From contig JAAWEK010000005.1 in NCBI GenBank assembly GCA_022794265.1, forward strand, positions 1 through 64,000: a DNA stretch of 64,000 bases, written 5' to 3'. Below, piece by piece: positions 62,774 through 64,000 of this stretch. Under the pieces are notes generated by a model that saw nothing but the letters and a program-made list of their open reading frames with translations, made no database searches and was not told the DNA's origin. A program made the position numbers and the translations under genes. Every line of letters begins with the position of its first letter. Position 1 is the stretch's first letter. Source of the DNA: Lachnospiraceae bacterium. Lineage in GTDB: Bacteria; Bacillota; Clostridia; Lachnospirales; Lachnospiraceae.

Positions 62774-64000
62774 TTATTGCATCCCCATCCAACCATACAG
62801 CGGATACAGTGAAAACCATTTGGCAATATCAAATCCCAGCAGCTTCAGCAGCATGGGAACCGCCAGAACCAAAAGCGCAAAAAATATGGTCTGCACCTGA
62901 TTCTTTCTCCATAGCGATATGGCCATTGTAAACAGTGTTACCAAAACCATGGACAAAATCTGAGAAAACGCAAACAGCAAAATAAAACATAAAACCGGCA
63001 TGGAAACTGGAAAACCGCTGAAATGGGGGATGTCCCTTATCGTCGTACCAAGGCTGTCCATGGGATAGACTGAGGAAATACGGTATAGGCGGCACAGTAA
63101 CGGAATCAATGTCAGCGCTGATGCCATCAAAGTGCATATTAATGCCTTGCGAAACAGTATCTTTCGTTTCCCGGCTTTTGTCGCACTAATCAGGAAAAAA
63201 GAGCCGGTCTGAAACTCCATGGATATGACTCCGCTGATGGCAATAACGATTCCAACAGACAGAATCATGAAGTCAAACGAAAACACATCTTCTAAAATAC
63301 CGAACAGATAAAGATATCCTGTATCATACACAAAACTGCCGCCATCCGCTTTAATGTGTTCATACTGCGTTTCCACCCTCTGAAATGCCGGGTAAAATGC
63401 AAGTGTCATATTTGCCTGTGATTTCAGGACATCCGCCGTATCGCCGCTCAGTTCTCCCGTCCTTACCATCCCGTCAATCTGCTCTATTTTCTGAAGCGCG
63501 TCCTCATACCGCGCTTTCTCGGATAAGACAAGCAACTCCTTTTCGTCTGTCAGTCCTCCCTCCAGCTCCGCCATCATACTTTGATAATACTGCTCGCCCA
63601 CGGACGGCGTGTAGGTGCGGTCATGACTTTGGTATGCCAGCAGAACCGCAAACAGCAACAGAACAAACAATCCACGGTTGGTTATCAGCAGCTTATAGCT
63701 TTCATGCCGAAAGATACTGGTATGAGGACGGAACAGCATAGAGACCGGCAGGCGCAGCTTCTTCATCTCAAAACTCTGCATCTGGCAGAAAAATAGTAAA
63801 CTCCCGATGACCCCTGCCACACAGATCAAAAGGATCAGCCCAAGAGACAGGCTCAGTCTGGAAACCGGATACCCAAACAGATTAAAATTCAGGTACCCGC
63901 CGTATAGATTCTCTGTTTTCATCAGTCCCACCGGACTTAGATATTTACACACAGACAACACCGCTCCGGCCGGAATCAGATAATACAGCAGTGCGCTGAT
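62774..64000 (-). CDS. ABC-2-type membrane permease (partial, N-terminus beyond window)
   Basis: The frame is open to the right edge (409 residues seen). It has multiple membrane helices: near LLILICVAGVIGSLLFFC, LFVLLLFAVLLAYQ, FMILSVGIVIAISGVISM, ALICTLMASALTLIPLL, FILLFAFSQILSMVLVTLF and FFALLVLAVPMLLKLLG, with a 140-residue helical extracytoplasmic loop. The layout matches ABC-2 permeases for peptides or antibiotics. It ends 38 bp before the possible peptide and 148 bp before the sigma gene. The ATPase gene probably lies beyond the right edge. Confidence 0.8.
   Translation of the reverse strand: MSALLYYLIPAGAVLSVCKYLSPVGLMKTENLYGGYLNFNLFGYPVSRLSLSLGLILLICVAGVIGSLLFFCQMQSFEMKKLRLPVSMLFRPHTSIFRHESYKLLITNRGLFVLLLFAVLLAYQSHDRTYTPSVGEQYYQSMMAELEGGLTDEKELLVLSEKARYEDALQKIEQIDGMVRTGELSGDTADVLKSQANMTLAFYPAFQRVETQYEHIKADGGSFVYDTGYLYLFGILEDVFSFDFMILSVGIVIAISGVISMEFQTGSFFLISATKAGKRKILFRKALICTLMASALTLIPLLCRLYRISSVYPMDSLGTTIRDIPHFSGFPVSMPVLCFILLFAFSQILSMVLVTLFTMAISLWRKNQVQTIFFALLVLAVPMLLKLLGFDIAKWFSLYPLYGWMGMQ

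Overview
The window looks like a chromosomal segment of a low-to-mid GC clostridial Firmicute, most likely a Lachnospiraceae gut anaerobe. The evidence is a tryptophan T-box, strong AGGAGG ribosome-binding sites with some GTG and TTG starts, and proteins such as YerC/TrpR-like, DUF1836, DUF4250, UPF0340, a PspA/SPFH pair and an RlmD with a C-terminal extension. Nearly all genes lie on the minus strand in short operons closed by good intrinsic terminators. There are no rRNA or tRNA genes.

Region 1 (1 to about 4.4 kb) is the right end of an integrated mobile element. It holds a tyrosine integrase with an N-terminal zinc ribbon, a CI/Cro-type repressor, a small divergently transcribed gene with a perfectly symmetric double promoter and palindrome, an excisionase-like HTH gene, and a cassette of winged-helix protein, Cys-rich micro-ORF and a tubulin/FtsZ-like GTPase (TubZ type) that runs off the left edge. 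Just right of the integrase is a two-repeat CRISPR-like remnant with type I-B-like repeats and no cas genes.

Region 2 (4.4 to 20 kb) is metabolic: an HSL-type esterase, a complete pantothenate/CoA entry operon (DUF2520 ketopantoate-reductase candidate, panB, panC, panD, coaBC), a TPR plus DUF4253 pair, small enzymes, a GIY-YIG nuclease, and ilvD with a divergent-acting GntR/FadR-type regulator. Dihydroxyacid dehydratase makes the ketovalerate used by PanB, so ilvD and pan are functionally linked.

Region 3 (20 to 28.5 kb) is a visibly AT-rich defence and mobile island: two decayed RhuM-family genes, an intact GmrSD-like DUF262/DUF1524 protein, a decayed IS3-family element and an intact 1247-residue protein joining a restriction-endonuclease-like N-terminus to a P-loop NTPase and a long C-terminal region (Avs/STAND-like architecture).

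Region 4 (28.5 to 64 kb) is core genome: rlmD, pcrA, an SPFH/PspA envelope-stress group, yerC, a PHP phosphatase, a cold-shock gene, hslO, T-box-controlled trpEGD, deoC, purA, a CMP-kinase-like gene, a metal-export operon (ArsR, HMA chaperone, P-type ATPase), a polysaccharide deacetylase, a double-Nudix protein, a VanRS-like two-component system, hisC and a second aminotransferase, an ABC exporter, a sigma factor and an ABC-2-type permease cut by the right edge.

The signals I think most worth following are: the TubZ cassette on an integrative element; the large nuclease-NTPase protein; a pair of about 47-nt intergenic repeats placed 36 to 37 nt before trpD and hisC that fold into the same hairpin with covarying pairs; the CRISPR remnant; and an inverted repeat around a promoter before an unknown gene at 46.0 kb.
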